Shown piece after piece: positions 40,017-48,641 of a DNA stretch of 64,000 nucleotides. Numbering within the stretch: position 1 is the stretch's first letter; every line of letters starts with the position of its first letter. Position numbers and translations under genes: made by a program. This DNA is from an uncultured Phycisphaerales bacterium (GTDB lineage: Bacteria; Planctomycetota; Phycisphaerae; Tepidisphaerales; Tepidisphaeraceae): assembly GCA_903871935.1 (NCBI GenBank), contig CAIQIQ010000019.1, positions 28,586 through 92,585 on the forward strand, written 5' to 3'. A model generated the notes under the pieces. The model did not search any database and was not told where the DNA came from. It worked only from the letters and a program-made list of their open reading frames with translations.

Positions 40017-40910
40017 TCATCTGTAAAGAAGATCCAGCACGCCGCTATGCATGAACAGCAGTGACCAGAGCATCGTCAGAAACATCGCCACCGGGGCGAG
40101 GATGGCGGCGAACAGGACCGCCAGCCATGGTCGCCAGCCAAGGACCGCCCGAGCGAAGATCAGGCTGACGATGAAAGTGGGAATGATCGCACGTATCAGC
40201 CACACCTTGTCGGTCCAGACATCCGTCAGCGATTCCGGCCACATCGCAAAGATCGTGCTCGGCTCGGGCACTACGTTTGGCACCGCAAACGACACGCCAA
40301 CGAGATAACCCACTTCGAGGATGGCAATCCAAGGCGAAAACAGCATCAATCGACGCAGCAAACCACCATGGTCGTCGCTGCGGCGGCGGTGGAAGACCAG
40401 CGCAAGAACCACAAAGAGCAGCCACAAGTGCAGGATTGACCACGCTTCCCAGCCGCAATTGATCTTCCAGACTACCCAGCGGACAGCCGCTCTCTGGAAA
40501 ACGCCAAAGCGGTCGGCGAAGATCATCTTAGGATCGCCGGCGATCCCGCCAGCGATCTGAATGCCCGCCTCCTTTATCAGCGGCCAGAGAACGATGATCG
40601 CGCATGTGCAAACCATCGCGAAGATCAATGCGCCTCCGGCTGTCACTTGCGCCGGACCACGGCACAGGTCGGCCGTTCGCACCGGATGCAGCATGCTCCT
40701 GGCCAGTCCCTGGAAGAACTGGAGCGGCTGATGCCCCCTCGACCAAGGCGTGGCAGTGCGACTCGGGCGATATTGCGATAGATCAGCCGCCAGCGGCTGC
40801 CCGCATTCTGGACATCGTGCCAGCGCGTTGAGCCCGATGAGCAGATAACCGCACTGCGGACACGCCGGTGCATCCGGTTCGGCAGTGGGTTGGGTGTTTG
40901 TTGCGTCCAT
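40017..40910 (-). CDS. Zinc-ribbon membrane protein of unknown function
   Basis: A 297-residue protein. The N-terminus has a rubredoxin-like zinc ribbon (CPQCGYLLIGLNALARCPEC) as found in many planctomycete membrane proteins. After a linker come about five membrane helices, near residues 92-112, 160-178, 192-215, 240-260 and 265-290. The helices are of a Yip1-like spacing, although I cannot confirm that family. The gene stands alone, with gluQ 63 bases upstream on the same strand. Confidence 0.72.
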   Translation of the reverse strand: MDATNTQPTAEPDAPACPQCGYLLIGLNALARCPECGQPLAADLSQYRPSRTATPWSRGHQPLQFFQGLARSMLHPVRTADLCRGPAQVTAGGALIFAMVCTCAIIVLWPLIKEAGIQIAGGIAGDPKMIFADRFGVFQRAAVRWVVWKINCGWEAWSILHLWLLFVVLALVFHRRRSDDHGGLLRRLMLFSPWIAILEVGYLVGVSFAVPNVVPEPSTIFAMWPESLTDVWTDKVWLIRAIIPTFIVSLIFARAVLGWRPWLAVLFAAILAPVAMFLTMLWSLLFMHSGVLDLLYR

Positions 40911-40973
40911 TCAGCCTCGACGCAATGTACCACTCATTCCTGCACGAACAAGGGAAAGACGGGCTATCAGGGG

Positions 40974-41933
40974 TCAGCGGGCGCTGATTTGGGCAGACTG
41001 CAGCCAGGCATCGTCGGTGGCAGTGAAGGTGATGTGCTCACGCGGGATGCGGGCGACGTCGAACTGCTCAAGCATGGCGTTGAGCGCGATGTGCTGGACG
41101 CTGCCCACGCCGCACCAGCGGGCGAGAAGGGCGAGTACGCGGGACGCGGGAACGCCGCGGTCGCGGTAGTGGGAGAGGCGGGTGTCGCCGTGGCGCTTGG
41201 CGAGACGGCGGCCGTCTTCGCCCACGATCAGGGGAAGGTGCCAGTAGCGGGGCGTTTGGCCGGCCATGCCCAGGGCCTGGTACAGCAGCATTTGGCGAGG
41301 GGTGGAATCGAGGAGGTCGTCACCGCGAACGATGTCGGTAATGCCGGCGTCGGCGTCATCGATGACTACAGCAAGCTGGTAGGCGGGGGTGCCATCAGCT
41401 TTGGCAATGACAAAGTCGCCGAGCTGGCGGGCAGGATTGATGGTGACTTCGCCGCGGAAGACATCGGTGAAGATGAGGTCCTTGTCGGGAACGGCGAACC
41501 GTATGGCAGGCGGGCGCTCGGCGGAGGCGGTGGCGGCTTCTATGGAGGAAAACCGGCCACGGCAGGTGCCAGGATAGACCGCAGCACCATCCTCGGCATG
41601 CGGGGCGGAGGCGGCGAGCTCGATCTCCTTGCGGGTGCAGATGCAGGGGTAGGCGTGGCCTGTGGCGAGCAGGCGGTGGGTTGCCTGCTGATATAGGGGG
41701 AGGCGCTTCGTCTGATAGATGGGGCCATCATCCCAATCGAGGCCAAGCCAGCGGAGATCTTCGATGGCCTGCTGGTCAGCACCGGATTTGATTCGGGGCC
41801 CGTCGATATCTTCGATGCGTAGAACGATCTTCCAGTTGTTCTGGCGGGCGAGGAGCCAGTTGATCAGGAAGGTGCGTGCATTGCCCAAATGCAGAGCGCC
41901 AGTGGGAGAGGGTGCCAGGCGAGTGATACGCAT
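40974..41933 (-). CDS. gluQ: Glutamyl-Q tRNA(Asp) synthetase
   Basis: A 319-residue paralog of the catalytic half of glutamyl-tRNA synthetase that glutamylates queuosine in tRNA-Asp. Visible are TRLAPSPTGALHLGNART (HIGH-type), the zinc motif CxC-Y-C in AYPCICTRKE...YPGTCRG, FRGEVTINPARQLGDFVIAK, VVIDDADAGITDIVRGDDLL and a KRHGD sequence in place of KMSKS. No anticodon-binding domain is present, which separates it from GltX. The frame is open 46 codons further upstream, but homology begins at the ATG at 41933. The presence of GluQ implies queuosine modification in this organism. Confidence 0.93.
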   Translation of the reverse strand: MRITRLAPSPTGALHLGNARTFLINWLLARQNNWKIVLRIEDIDGPRIKSGADQQAIEDLRWLGLDWDDGPIYQTKRLPLYQQATHRLLATGHAYPCICTRKEIELAASAPHAEDGAAVYPGTCRGRFSSIEAATASAERPPAIRFAVPDKDLIFTDVFRGEVTINPARQLGDFVIAKADGTPAYQLAVVIDDADAGITDIVRGDDLLDSTPRQMLLYQALGMAGQTPRYWHLPLIVGEDGRRLAKRHGDTRLSHYRDRGVPASRVLALLARWCGVGSVQHIALNAMLEQFDVARIPREHITFTATDDAWLQSAQISAR

Positions 41934-42100
41934 GTTTCTAGGGCGATTCTCAACTTTTGCGGGGCTAGGGCAAGGCACCCCCAATCCGCAAAGCGGTAGG
42001 GCGTGGCCATCTCTTTTGAGGCAAAGTAATAGTGGAAGCGCCGACGGCAGAGCGCTACGGCGTTTTGACATGCCGATCTCCGCGCGTGAGGATGTTTGAC

Positions 42101-42349
42101 ATGAATCGCCGGAAGCGATTGCTGCGAATCATGCAGTCACCCACGAACGTCCGCTTTGGTGACATGACGGATCTGCTTGGCAGGTTTGGCTTCGTACAAA
42201 AACGGACCTCCGGAAGCCATCATATATTCCAGCATTCGGATATCCCTGAGTCGCTGAACATGCAAGAGGTCGATGGGCAGGCCAAACCGTATCAGATTAG
42301 GCAGTTTCTCCGGATCGTCGAGCGGTATAATCTAGAGATGAAGGACTAG
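42101..42349 (+). CDS. hicA: HicA-like toxin (type II toxin-antitoxin)
   Basis: An 82-residue protein with the HicA double-stranded RNA-binding-like fold. The central motif LGRFGFVQKRTSGSHHIFQH carries the catalytic His within GSHHIF, followed by the usual QEVDGQAKPYQIRQFLRIVE C-terminal helix. It would be an mRNA interferase. GAGG nine bases before the ATG at 42101 supports this start over the ATG at 42092. The partner antitoxin begins 4 bases after the stop. Confidence 0.85.
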   Translation: MNRRKRLLRIMQSPTNVRFGDMTDLLGRFGFVQKRTSGSHHIFQHSDIPESLNMQEVDGQAKPYQIRQFLRIVERYNLEMKD

Positions 42350-42353
42350 ACCA

Positions 42354-42578
42354 GTGAAGAGCGACTATCATATCAACATTTTCTATAGCGCCGAAGACGA
42401 GGGATACATCGCCGACATTCCGGATCTGGATGCCTGCTCGGCCTTCGGCCGAACGCCTGATGAGGCATTGCGTGAAGTTCAAATCGCGAAGCTGGCATGG
42501 ATTGCAGCAGCGCGCGAAGGGGGCAAGCCCATACCCAAGCCACGGTACCGTCCGGCTATCTATCAGGCTGCCGGCTGA
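42354..42578 (+). CDS. hicB: HicB-like antitoxin
   Basis: A 74-residue protein starting at GTG. The partial RNase H-like HicB fold is seen in YSAEDEGYIADIPDLDACSA followed by GRTPDEALREVQIAKLAW. The C-terminal tail IPKPRYRPAIYQ is the common end of short HicB proteins; there is no separate DNA-binding domain, so autorepression would need another factor. The order toxin then antitoxin and the 4-base gap fit a standard hicAB operon. Confidence 0.87.
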   Translation: MKSDYHINIFYSAEDEGYIADIPDLDACSAFGRTPDEALREVQIAKLAWIAAAREGGKPIPKPRYRPAIYQAAG

Positions 42579-42600
42579 GTCCGCGGGGCGCTGCTACGTG

Positions 42601-43338
42601 CTAATGGGTCGCCGAGAGCTGGCCACCTTCCACATCCACGGCGTGGCGGGCATTGCGCTCGTCGTGGACGACGTCGCCATCGTGGAGACGGATTACACGG
42701 TGGCAGCGGTGGGCGACGGATGGGTCATGGGTGACAATGATGATTGTCTTGCCATCTTCCACCAACTCATCGAAGAGGGTGAGGATCTGCTGGCCAGTCT
42801 TGGAGTCCAGGGCGCCGGTGGGCTCATCGGCCATGATGATCAGCGGGTTGTTCATCATCGCCCGGCCGATGCAGACGCGCTGCTGCTGGCCGCCGGAAAG
42901 CTGCATGGGGCGATGATCGAGGCGTTCGCTCAAGCCCACCCGCTCGGCCATTTCGGCGGCTCTGCGGCGGCGCTCGTGCGGCGGGATCTTCAGGTAGAAC
43001 TGCGGCACTTCCAGGTTTCCCAGCACGGTGAGTTGCTGGATGAGGTTGAAGTTCTGGAAGATAAAACCGATCTGGCGCGAGCGAATCTCGGAGAGGACAT
43101 CATCTGGCAACTGGCTCACATCCCGTCCGCCCAGGATGTATTCGCCGGTAGTGGGCTGGTCGAGGCAGCCGAGGATGTTCATCAGGGTGCTCTTGCCGGA
43201 GCCTGATGCGCCCATGATGGCGGTGTACTCACCCTCCACGAAATCGAGATTGATGGAACGAAGGGCCGCCACCTCGACATCCGTGCCGGGCTTGCGATAG
43301 ATCTTTGAGAGGTTCTTGACGGATGCAACCAGTGCCAT
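42601..43338 (-). CDS. ABC transporter ATP-binding protein (MacB/LolD type)
   Basis: A 245-residue cytoplasmic ATPase. Walker A is MGASGSGKSTLMNILGCLD, Q-loop GFIFQNFNLI, signature QLSGGQQQRVCIGRAM, Walker B IIMADEPTGALDS, and switch His in IVTHDPSVA. The sequence MNILGCLDQPTTGEY is typical of the MacB/LolD/FtsE-like group that drives lipoprotein extrusion or antimicrobial peptide efflux with a MacB-type permease. No permease is encoded next to it: the neighbours are hicB and a cyclophilin. The partner must be elsewhere. Confidence 0.93.
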   Translation of the reverse strand: MALVASVKNLSKIYRKPGTDVEVAALRSINLDFVEGEYTAIMGASGSGKSTLMNILGCLDQPTTGEYILGGRDVSQLPDDVLSEIRSRQIGFIFQNFNLIQQLTVLGNLEVPQFYLKIPPHERRRRAAEMAERVGLSERLDHRPMQLSGGQQQRVCIGRAMMNNPLIIMADEPTGALDSKTGQQILTLFDELVEDGKTIIIVTHDPSVAHRCHRVIRLHDGDVVHDERNARHAVDVEGGQLSATH

Positions 43339-43357
43339 GTTTTACCGCAGTACGTAA

Positions 43358-43426
43358 TACGTGATACGTAGAACACAAACGCGCGGCTGCGTAATACGTA
43401 TCACGTACCACATTCCACGCAGCCGC
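43358..43426. repeat. Interlocked inverted repeats between cyclophilin and ABC genes
   Basis: Two inverted repeats interlock: TACGTGATACGTA at 43358-43370 pairs with 43395-43407 (13 bp, perfect), and GCGGCTGCGT at 43383-43392 pairs with 43417-43426 (10 bp, perfect). The second ends on the stop of the cyclophilin gene and could act as a terminator or as an alternative fold with the first. Confidence 0.6.
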
Positions 43427-43908
43427 TACTTTTCGTCGATGGTGACGCTGATCAGCTTGTCGCCTTGCTTAATGGCGTCGACGACTTCCAATCCCTGTAA
43501 TACCTTGCCGAAGACGGTATGTTTACCATCAAGCCAGGGGGTCGCCACGTGAGTGATGAAGAACTGGCTGCCGTTGGTGTTTGGGCCGGCGTTGGCCATG
43601 GAGAGAACGCCGCGCTCGTGATGGTTGGGATTGCCGCGGGTCTCGTCGTTGAATTTGTAGCCCGGGCCGCCGCGGCCGGTGCCTTCGGGGTCACCACCCT
43701 GGACCATGAAATCGGCGATCACGCGATGAAAGGTGGTCCCATCATAGAACTTGTCGCGGGCCAGGAAGACAAGGTTGTTGACGGTGTGTGGGGCATCTTT
43801 AGTGAAAAGCTCCACGACGATATCGCCGCGGCTGGTCTTGAATGTGGCCTGGTAGGCTTTGGATTTGTCGATGGTCATGGCCGGTGCGGTCGGATACTGC
43901 TTGGACAT
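43426..43908 (-). CDS. Cyclophilin-type peptidyl-prolyl cis-trans isomerase
   Basis: A 160-residue single-domain cyclophilin. The canonical active-site string [21 protein letters not shown] is present, with Arg, Phe and Gln of the catalytic pocket, then [41 protein letters not shown] with the His. There is no signal peptide, so it acts in the cytoplasm. It lies 37 bases downstream of the condensation-fold gene on the same strand and may be cotranscribed. Confidence 0.96.
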   Translation of the reverse strand: MSKQYPTAPAMTIDKSKAYQATFKTSRGDIVVELFTKDAPHTVNNLVFLARDKFYDGTTFHRVIADFMVQGGDPEGTGRGGPGYKFNDETRGNPNHHERGVLSMANAGPNTNGSQFFITHVATPWLDGKHTVFGKVLQGLEVVDAIKQGDKLISVTIDEK

Positions 43909-43945
43909 TACGGATCTCCTTATTCATGTCTGGTTCAAGATGGTC

Positions 43946-45292
43946 TTACATTCGTTTGGGCGATTGTACGAGAGAACGCAGGGCTGTGGCAAAGGCGTCG
44001 AGCAAGTTCGTTGCACTATTGCCGGTCTGGCCGCGGTTGGCACAGAGGATAATGTCCATCGTATCCCCCAGGGTGGAGGTGCTTATGGAGAGCGGCACGG
44101 CCGGGCTGGGCGAAGCCAGGCGGACATAACTGCGGATAGGGTTGGGAAAGTGCAGCGCCATCCAGGTCTTGTTGTGATTCACATTGGCGAGGCTGGCGGC
44201 GATAGGAGCTTTGGCGCGATGGAAGGCCAGCAGTTTTCCGGGTCCTTGTCGCGCCGCCCACCAGGCGATGACCCGCGGAAGCAGCAGCATCTGCGCGAGA
44301 CGATCGGGATCTTTCAGGGCTCGGGTCTGCCTGGCAATCTCCTGAGCGAGGTCAAGCTTGCTTGAGCAGGGAAGCTTGCACAGGACCGGCCAATAAGCCA
44401 GCAACGAGCCGTAAGTCTCGTACAGATCGCCGGCGCCGAGGTAGGGACGGAGGTCTATGCTGGTGGTGATGGCAAGGGTCATGGGCCCCGAATGGGGCAG
44501 TTTTGCATGCAATGCGGTGGCGAGGGCGGCCATGAGCAGATCGCTCAGCGTGCAACCTTCAGCCTGTGTCACCATCAGAAGGCCATCGAGCTCAGCGGGC
44601 TCCAGGCGCAGCATCCGCAGGTCGATGTGATTGTCATCAGCGGTTTTGGTACTTGGGAAGGTGGTGAGTTGGTCGGCATTGCGAATCCAGCCGTATGCGT
44701 CGAGGGCGCCGCGCAGGGCGCGGGAAGGCGATGATCCGATGCGCAGTCCCGCCGCGAAACGCAGCCGCGGCAGATCGACCAGTTTGCGCCGGGCTTTGGC
44801 CGGGGCAAACATGCGCAGGAACCATTCGCGCATGAGCAGGCGGATTGACACGCTGTCTGCAACCCATTGCTGGTAGATCAGGACGAGGTAACACTGCTGG
44901 TCGCCTTGCAGGGCACATGGGCGGTAAGGCATCGCGGGGGAAGCGGGAAATGGGCGGTTGAGTTGTTCCTGGAGGAAAGTCTCAATGGCAGGGGCGGTGG
45001 CGTGGTGGCTGACCAGCGGCTCGGGAGGATCGCCCGACCAGATCTCGTGGGAATAGCCGCCCAGTTCATCATCAACGTGGACGCGCCCCAGGCCCAGGTC
45101 GCGGAGTGTCGATTGCCAGGCAGCCTCGATGGTTTCCGGGTCCAGCACACCTTCGACAAGAAGGGCATGTGCTGAGTTCTGCGGACAGACCATCTCCCAC
45201 TGGCGGGTCACTTTCTGAAACGGGCTGAACGGAAGTTGCGGCACAGGCAAACCATGATAGCAGGTAAGGAAATCGACAGCGATGGCTGACAC
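43946..45292 (-). CDS. Condensation/acyltransferase-fold protein with lost catalytic motif
   Basis: A 448-residue protein of the CoA-dependent acyltransferase superfamily (condensation domains, WS/DGAT, PapA). The N-terminal LPFSPFQKVTRQWEM, the strand YLVLIYQQWVADSVSIRLLM in place of LV-HHxxxDG-S---L, and the later LSDLLMAALATALHAKL, AITTSIDLRPYL and MDIILCANRGQTG follow the usual order of this fold. The HHxxxD motif reads QQxxxD, so the catalytic His is a Gln. It may be a binding or structural relative. It ends 8 bases before the E1 gene downstream neighbour begins on the same strand side, and could belong to that transcript. Confidence 0.6.
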   Translation of the reverse strand: MSAIAVDFLTCYHGLPVPQLPFSPFQKVTRQWEMVCPQNSAHALLVEGVLDPETIEAAWQSTLRDLGLGRVHVDDELGGYSHEIWSGDPPEPLVSHHATAPAIETFLQEQLNRPFPASPAMPYRPCALQGDQQCYLVLIYQQWVADSVSIRLLMREWFLRMFAPAKARRKLVDLPRLRFAAGLRIGSSPSRALRGALDAYGWIRNADQLTTFPSTKTADDNHIDLRMLRLEPAELDGLLMVTQAEGCTLSDLLMAALATALHAKLPHSGPMTLAITTSIDLRPYLGAGDLYETYGSLLAYWPVLCKLPCSSKLDLAQEIARQTRALKDPDRLAQMLLLPRVIAWWAARQGPGKLLAFHRAKAPIAASLANVNHNKTWMALHFPNPIRSYVRLASPSPAVPLSISTSTLGDTMDIILCANRGQTGNSATNLLDAFATALRSLVQSPKRM

Positions 45293-45300
45293 CTAAAGTA

Positions 45301-47781
45301 TCACACGCCTTCACGGCTGCGGCGCAGCAGTTCTGGAGTCGAGCATTCGCGGGCGACCTTGTAGCCCTTAAGCGGAAGGATGTGCTCATGGACCGCGTCG
45401 ATAATGTCTGAAGCCATCGGGAAGAAGGCATCTTCAACTTCGTCGGCCGGGGTGATCCAGTTGCGGCTGCCGACGACGACCGGCGGGGCGTCGAGTTCGT
45501 CGAAGGCGAATTGGCTGATTCTCGATGCCATGGTGTGAAGGAAGCTGCCACGCTCGCAAGCATCAGATGCCAGCAGGATCTTCCGGGTCTTCTTTATGCT
45601 TTCGATGACCTTGTCGTAGTTGAAAGGAACGATCGAGCGGGCGTCGATGACTTCGCAGGAGAGGCCGTATTCCGATTCGAGCTTCGTGGCGGCTTCAAGA
45701 GCGCGATAAAGCGTGGCGCCGACAGTCAGGATGGTGAGATCCTTGCCGGCCTTCTTGATGTCGGGTTCGCCGAAGGGAACTTCATAGAAGCCGGTGGGCA
45801 CACCGCCGGCAACAAAGTGCTCGGGCTCATCATAGATGCGCTGGCTCTCGAAGAAGATGACGGGATCGGTGCCAGTCAGGGCGGCGTTCATCAGGCCTTT
45901 GGCATCGTACGGGGTGGCCGGGAAAGCGATCTTCAGGCCCGGAATGTGGGCGACGATGCTGGTCCAGTCCTGTGAGTGCTGGGCGCCATATTTTGCGCCC
46001 ACTGAGACGCGCAGAGTCAGCGGCATCTTTAATAGTCCGCCGGACATGCTCTGCCACTTGCTCATCTGGTTGAAAATCTCATCGCCCGAGCGGCCCATGA
46101 AATCGCAGTACATCAGTTCGGCGATGACGCGGCCGCCTTCCAGGGCATACCCGACCGCCGTGCCGACGATCGCACCTTCGGAGATCGGTGAGTTGAAGAG
46201 GCGGTGGTAGGGTAGTGCCTCGGTCAGGCCGCGATAGACAGCGAATGCACCGCCCCAGTCACGGTTTTCCTCGCCATAGGCGACGAGGGTGGGGTCGATG
46301 TAAAAGCGGTCGAGAATGGCTTCAAAGAGGGCATCGCGGATGCCGATGCACTTGGCCTTGGGAAGCTTTGCGCCGTTGGCATCAACGCCAGAGCGGCTGC
46401 GCCCGGCAAGCTGCTTTACGCGCGGGTTCTCTTCCTTGCTGATCAGCACTTCGGGCTGGCGCGAGGTGTCGAAGCTCTCCAACTTCTGATTTGAGAACAT
46501 CACCTTTTCGATCATGCATCCGGTGTTCTTATAGTTCGAGCGCGGCGAGATCTGCATATCGATGGCCTTCTTGTAGGCCTTGAGGATGCTTCCCTCGATC
46601 TTCTGGCGCAGCAGGTCAATGTCGGCCTGCTTGCAGACCGCAGCGCTGACCAATTGATCGCTGAAGGCAATGAGCGAGTCCTGCTGTTGCCACATTTCGA
46701 TTTCGCTCTTCTCGCGGTAGCTGGAGGCATCGGAAGGTGAGTGGCCGGAAAAGCGGTAGGTGACCGTATCGAGCAGAACCGGGCCGCGCCCTTCGGTGAT
46801 TATCTGGCGTTTCCGCTTGATCGCGTCGATGACGGCCAGGGGGTTGTAGCCATCCACGCGCTCGGCGTGCATCTGTTCGGGGTTCACGCCAGCGCCAAGG
46901 CGTGCGAGGGCCTTGAAGCCCATGGTTTCGCCGACGGGTTGGCCGCCCATGCCATAAAAGTTGTTAACGAAGTTCAGGATGAGTGGCAGACCGCCTTTGT
47001 GATCCTTGTCCCAGAGTTCCTTGAACTGGTCCATCGTGGCGAAGCAGATTGCCTCCCATACCGGACCGCAGCCGGCCGAGGCGTCGCCGATATTGCAGAT
47101 GACCAGGCCGGGCTTGTGGTTGACCTTCTTGAAGAGGGCGGCACCGACAGAGATATCGGCCGACCCTCCGACGATGGCGTTGTTGGGCATCACGCCGAAG
47201 GGCGGGAAGAAGGCGTGCATGGAACCGCCCAGGCCACGGTTGATACCAAAGTCCTTGGCGAAGATCTCGGCCAGTGCGCCGTAAATGAGAAAGTCGATCG
47301 CCAGATCCTTCACACTGCCGCCCTGGGCATCTTTCTCAACGACCTTGAGCGTCTGGCCGCCAAAGTAGTTCTGCATGATGCCCATTAACGTGGCATCATC
47401 GAGCTTGGCGATGGTGGAGAGACCCTTGGCGAGAATCTCGCCGTGCGAGCGATGCGATCCGAAGATGTGATCGTCGGCATTAAGGAGGAACGACTGGCCG
47501 ACGGCTGACGCTTCCTGTCCGGTCGAAAGATGAGCCGGGCCGCGGTGGTTGTACTCGATGCCCATGTAGTTGCCGCGGCGCTTGACCTCGTTGAGCATCG
47601 TCTCAAAGGCGCGGATCACCATCATGTCACGTTGGATGCGCAGCAGGTCATCCTTGCTGAAAGCGCCCGATGCGAGTTCATCGGCTACGGTCCTGCTGTA
47701 CTGGTTCATCGGGATCGGCGAGAAAGTGATCTGGCCTTTTGCTCGGCAATCCTTCGGCGTAATCATCTGGCTCTTAGGCAT
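45301..47781 (-). CDS. 2-oxoacid dehydrogenase E1, alpha and beta subunits fused
   Basis: An 826-residue thiamine-diphosphate enzyme that decarboxylates a 2-oxoacid and passes the acyl group to lipoyl-E2. The alpha part (to about residue 400) has [74 protein letters not shown] and NNFYGMGG. The beta part starts near residue 485 with [15 protein letters not shown], then [20 protein letters not shown] and [18 protein letters not shown]. It matches the fused branched-chain or acetoin-type E1, not the homodimeric AceE. The ATG at 47781 has GGAG upstream. It overlaps the DeoR gene by 8 bases; E2 and E3 are divergently encoded. Confidence 0.92.
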   Translation of the reverse strand: MPKSQMITPKDCRAKGQITFSPIPMNQYSRTVADELASGAFSKDDLLRIQRDMMVIRAFETMLNEVKRRGNYMGIEYNHRGPAHLSTGQEASAVGQSFLLNADDHIFGSHRSHGEILAKGLSTIAKLDDATLMGIMQNYFGGQTLKVVEKDAQGGSVKDLAIDFLIYGALAEIFAKDFGINRGLGGSMHAFFPPFGVMPNNAIVGGSADISVGAALFKKVNHKPGLVICNIGDASAGCGPVWEAICFATMDQFKELWDKDHKGGLPLILNFVNNFYGMGGQPVGETMGFKALARLGAGVNPEQMHAERVDGYNPLAVIDAIKRKRQIITEGRGPVLLDTVTYRFSGHSPSDASSYREKSEIEMWQQQDSLIAFSDQLVSAAVCKQADIDLLRQKIEGSILKAYKKAIDMQISPRSNYKNTGCMIEKVMFSNQKLESFDTSRQPEVLISKEENPRVKQLAGRSRSGVDANGAKLPKAKCIGIRDALFEAILDRFYIDPTLVAYGEENRDWGGAFAVYRGLTEALPYHRLFNSPISEGAIVGTAVGYALEGGRVIAELMYCDFMGRSGDEIFNQMSKWQSMSGGLLKMPLTLRVSVGAKYGAQHSQDWTSIVAHIPGLKIAFPATPYDAKGLMNAALTGTDPVIFFESQRIYDEPEHFVAGGVPTGFYEVPFGEPDIKKAGKDLTILTVGATLYRALEAATKLESEYGLSCEVIDARSIVPFNYDKVIESIKKTRKILLASDACERGSFLHTMASRISQFAFDELDAPPVVVGSRNWITPADEVEDAFFPMASDIIDAVHEHILPLKGYKVARECSTPELLRRSREGV

Positions 47782-48568
47782 TTCTAGCTCCAAATTCCTG
47801 TGTCTCAAGCTGCGGCAGAACGACGGAGATGCCGCGCGTCTCAAAGAAGGTCATCCAGTGTTCATCGGGTCTTGTTTCGGTGACGACGCGGCTGATTCGG
47901 TCCCAGTCGACGATCTTGAAAAGAGAGGCGGTGGCGAACTTGGTGGCGTCGGCGACGAGAATCGTTTCGCGGCTGTTGAGGACCGCAAGGCGGTTGAGAT
48001 GAGCGGATTCCAGATCGGAGGCGGCCGGCCCGAAGTCGGGCGATACGCCGTCCGCGCCGATGAAGCAGAGGTAGCCGCGGAGCTGTTCCAGGTTGCTGGC
48101 TGCAAGCGGGCCGACGCAATCCATTCGATCGGGGCGATATTGGCCGCCGATTAGAATCACGTTTGTGTTAGGTCCATCGAGTTCCAAGGCCAGACGCGCG
48201 GAATTGGCGATTACCGAGAGGGCACGCTTACGCTTCAGGAAGGGAACGATCTCAAAGCAAGTGGTGCCCGAATCGAGGAACACCTGGTCATTGTCGCGCA
48301 CCAGGTCGGCCGCCAGCCGGCCGATGATTTGTTTCGCCTCGATGTTCCGCTGCTGTTTGGAGCGGAAGGAAAAGTCCGAAGCCCGGCGGATCGTTGCGCC
48401 GCCATAGACGAGGTCGATCTGCCCTTCATCGGCAAGCGCCTTGAGGTCCCGGCGGATGGTCGCTTCCGAAGCCTCAACTGCTTGTGCCAAGGCAACAACG
48501 GTGACGCTGCGACGGGCGAAGACCTCGTCAAGGATGCGTTGCCGGCGTTGCTGTGCGGAAGCATTCAT
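47774..48568 (-). CDS. DeoR-family transcriptional repressor
   Basis: A 264-residue regulator. Residues 6-60 form the HTH ([40 protein letters not shown] with the family RRDL), then DLVYGGAT. The DeoRC sugar-phosphate-sensing domain follows with [41 protein letters not shown] and VADATKF, the usual ligand-binding string. Such proteins usually sense a phosphorylated intermediate and repress their own cluster. The start at MNASAQQ is chosen over an open extension of 42 codons. It overlaps E1 by 8 bases and faces the E2-E3 operon; a perfect palindrome lies in the gap. Confidence 0.93.
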   Translation of the reverse strand: MNASAQQRRQRILDEVFARRSVTVVALAQAVEASEATIRRDLKALADEGQIDLVYGGATIRRASDFSFRSKQQRNIEAKQIIGRLAADLVRDNDQVFLDSGTTCFEIVPFLKRKRALSVIANSARLALELDGPNTNVILIGGQYRPDRMDCVGPLAASNLEQLRGYLCFIGADGVSPDFGPAASDLESAHLNRLAVLNSRETILVADATKFATASLFKIVDWDRISRVVTETRPDEHWMTFFETRGISVVLPQLETQEFGARNA

Positions 48569-48605
48569 CTTCTTGACGAATATACCAGAATGACGTACTT
48601 TAGTG

Positions 48606-48623
48606 CAAGTCGTGATCGACTTG
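48606..48623. promoter_or_regulatory. Perfect palindrome, candidate DeoR operator
   Basis: CAAGTCG-TGAT-CGACTTG has perfect 7-bp arms around a 4-bp spacer. It sits in the 73-base gap between the divergent deoR-E1 and E2-E3 transcription units, 19 bases from the E2 start and 38 bases from the deoR start, a good place for one operator to control both. Assignment to the neighbouring DeoR protein is inference. Confidence 0.55.
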
Positions 48624-48641
48624 TGAAGGACTCGGTGCGAA

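Noticed and set aside
39840..40064. 74-codon plus-strand frame
   Set aside because: Overlaps the end of the zinc-ribbon membrane protein gene and shows no similarity to anything recognised.
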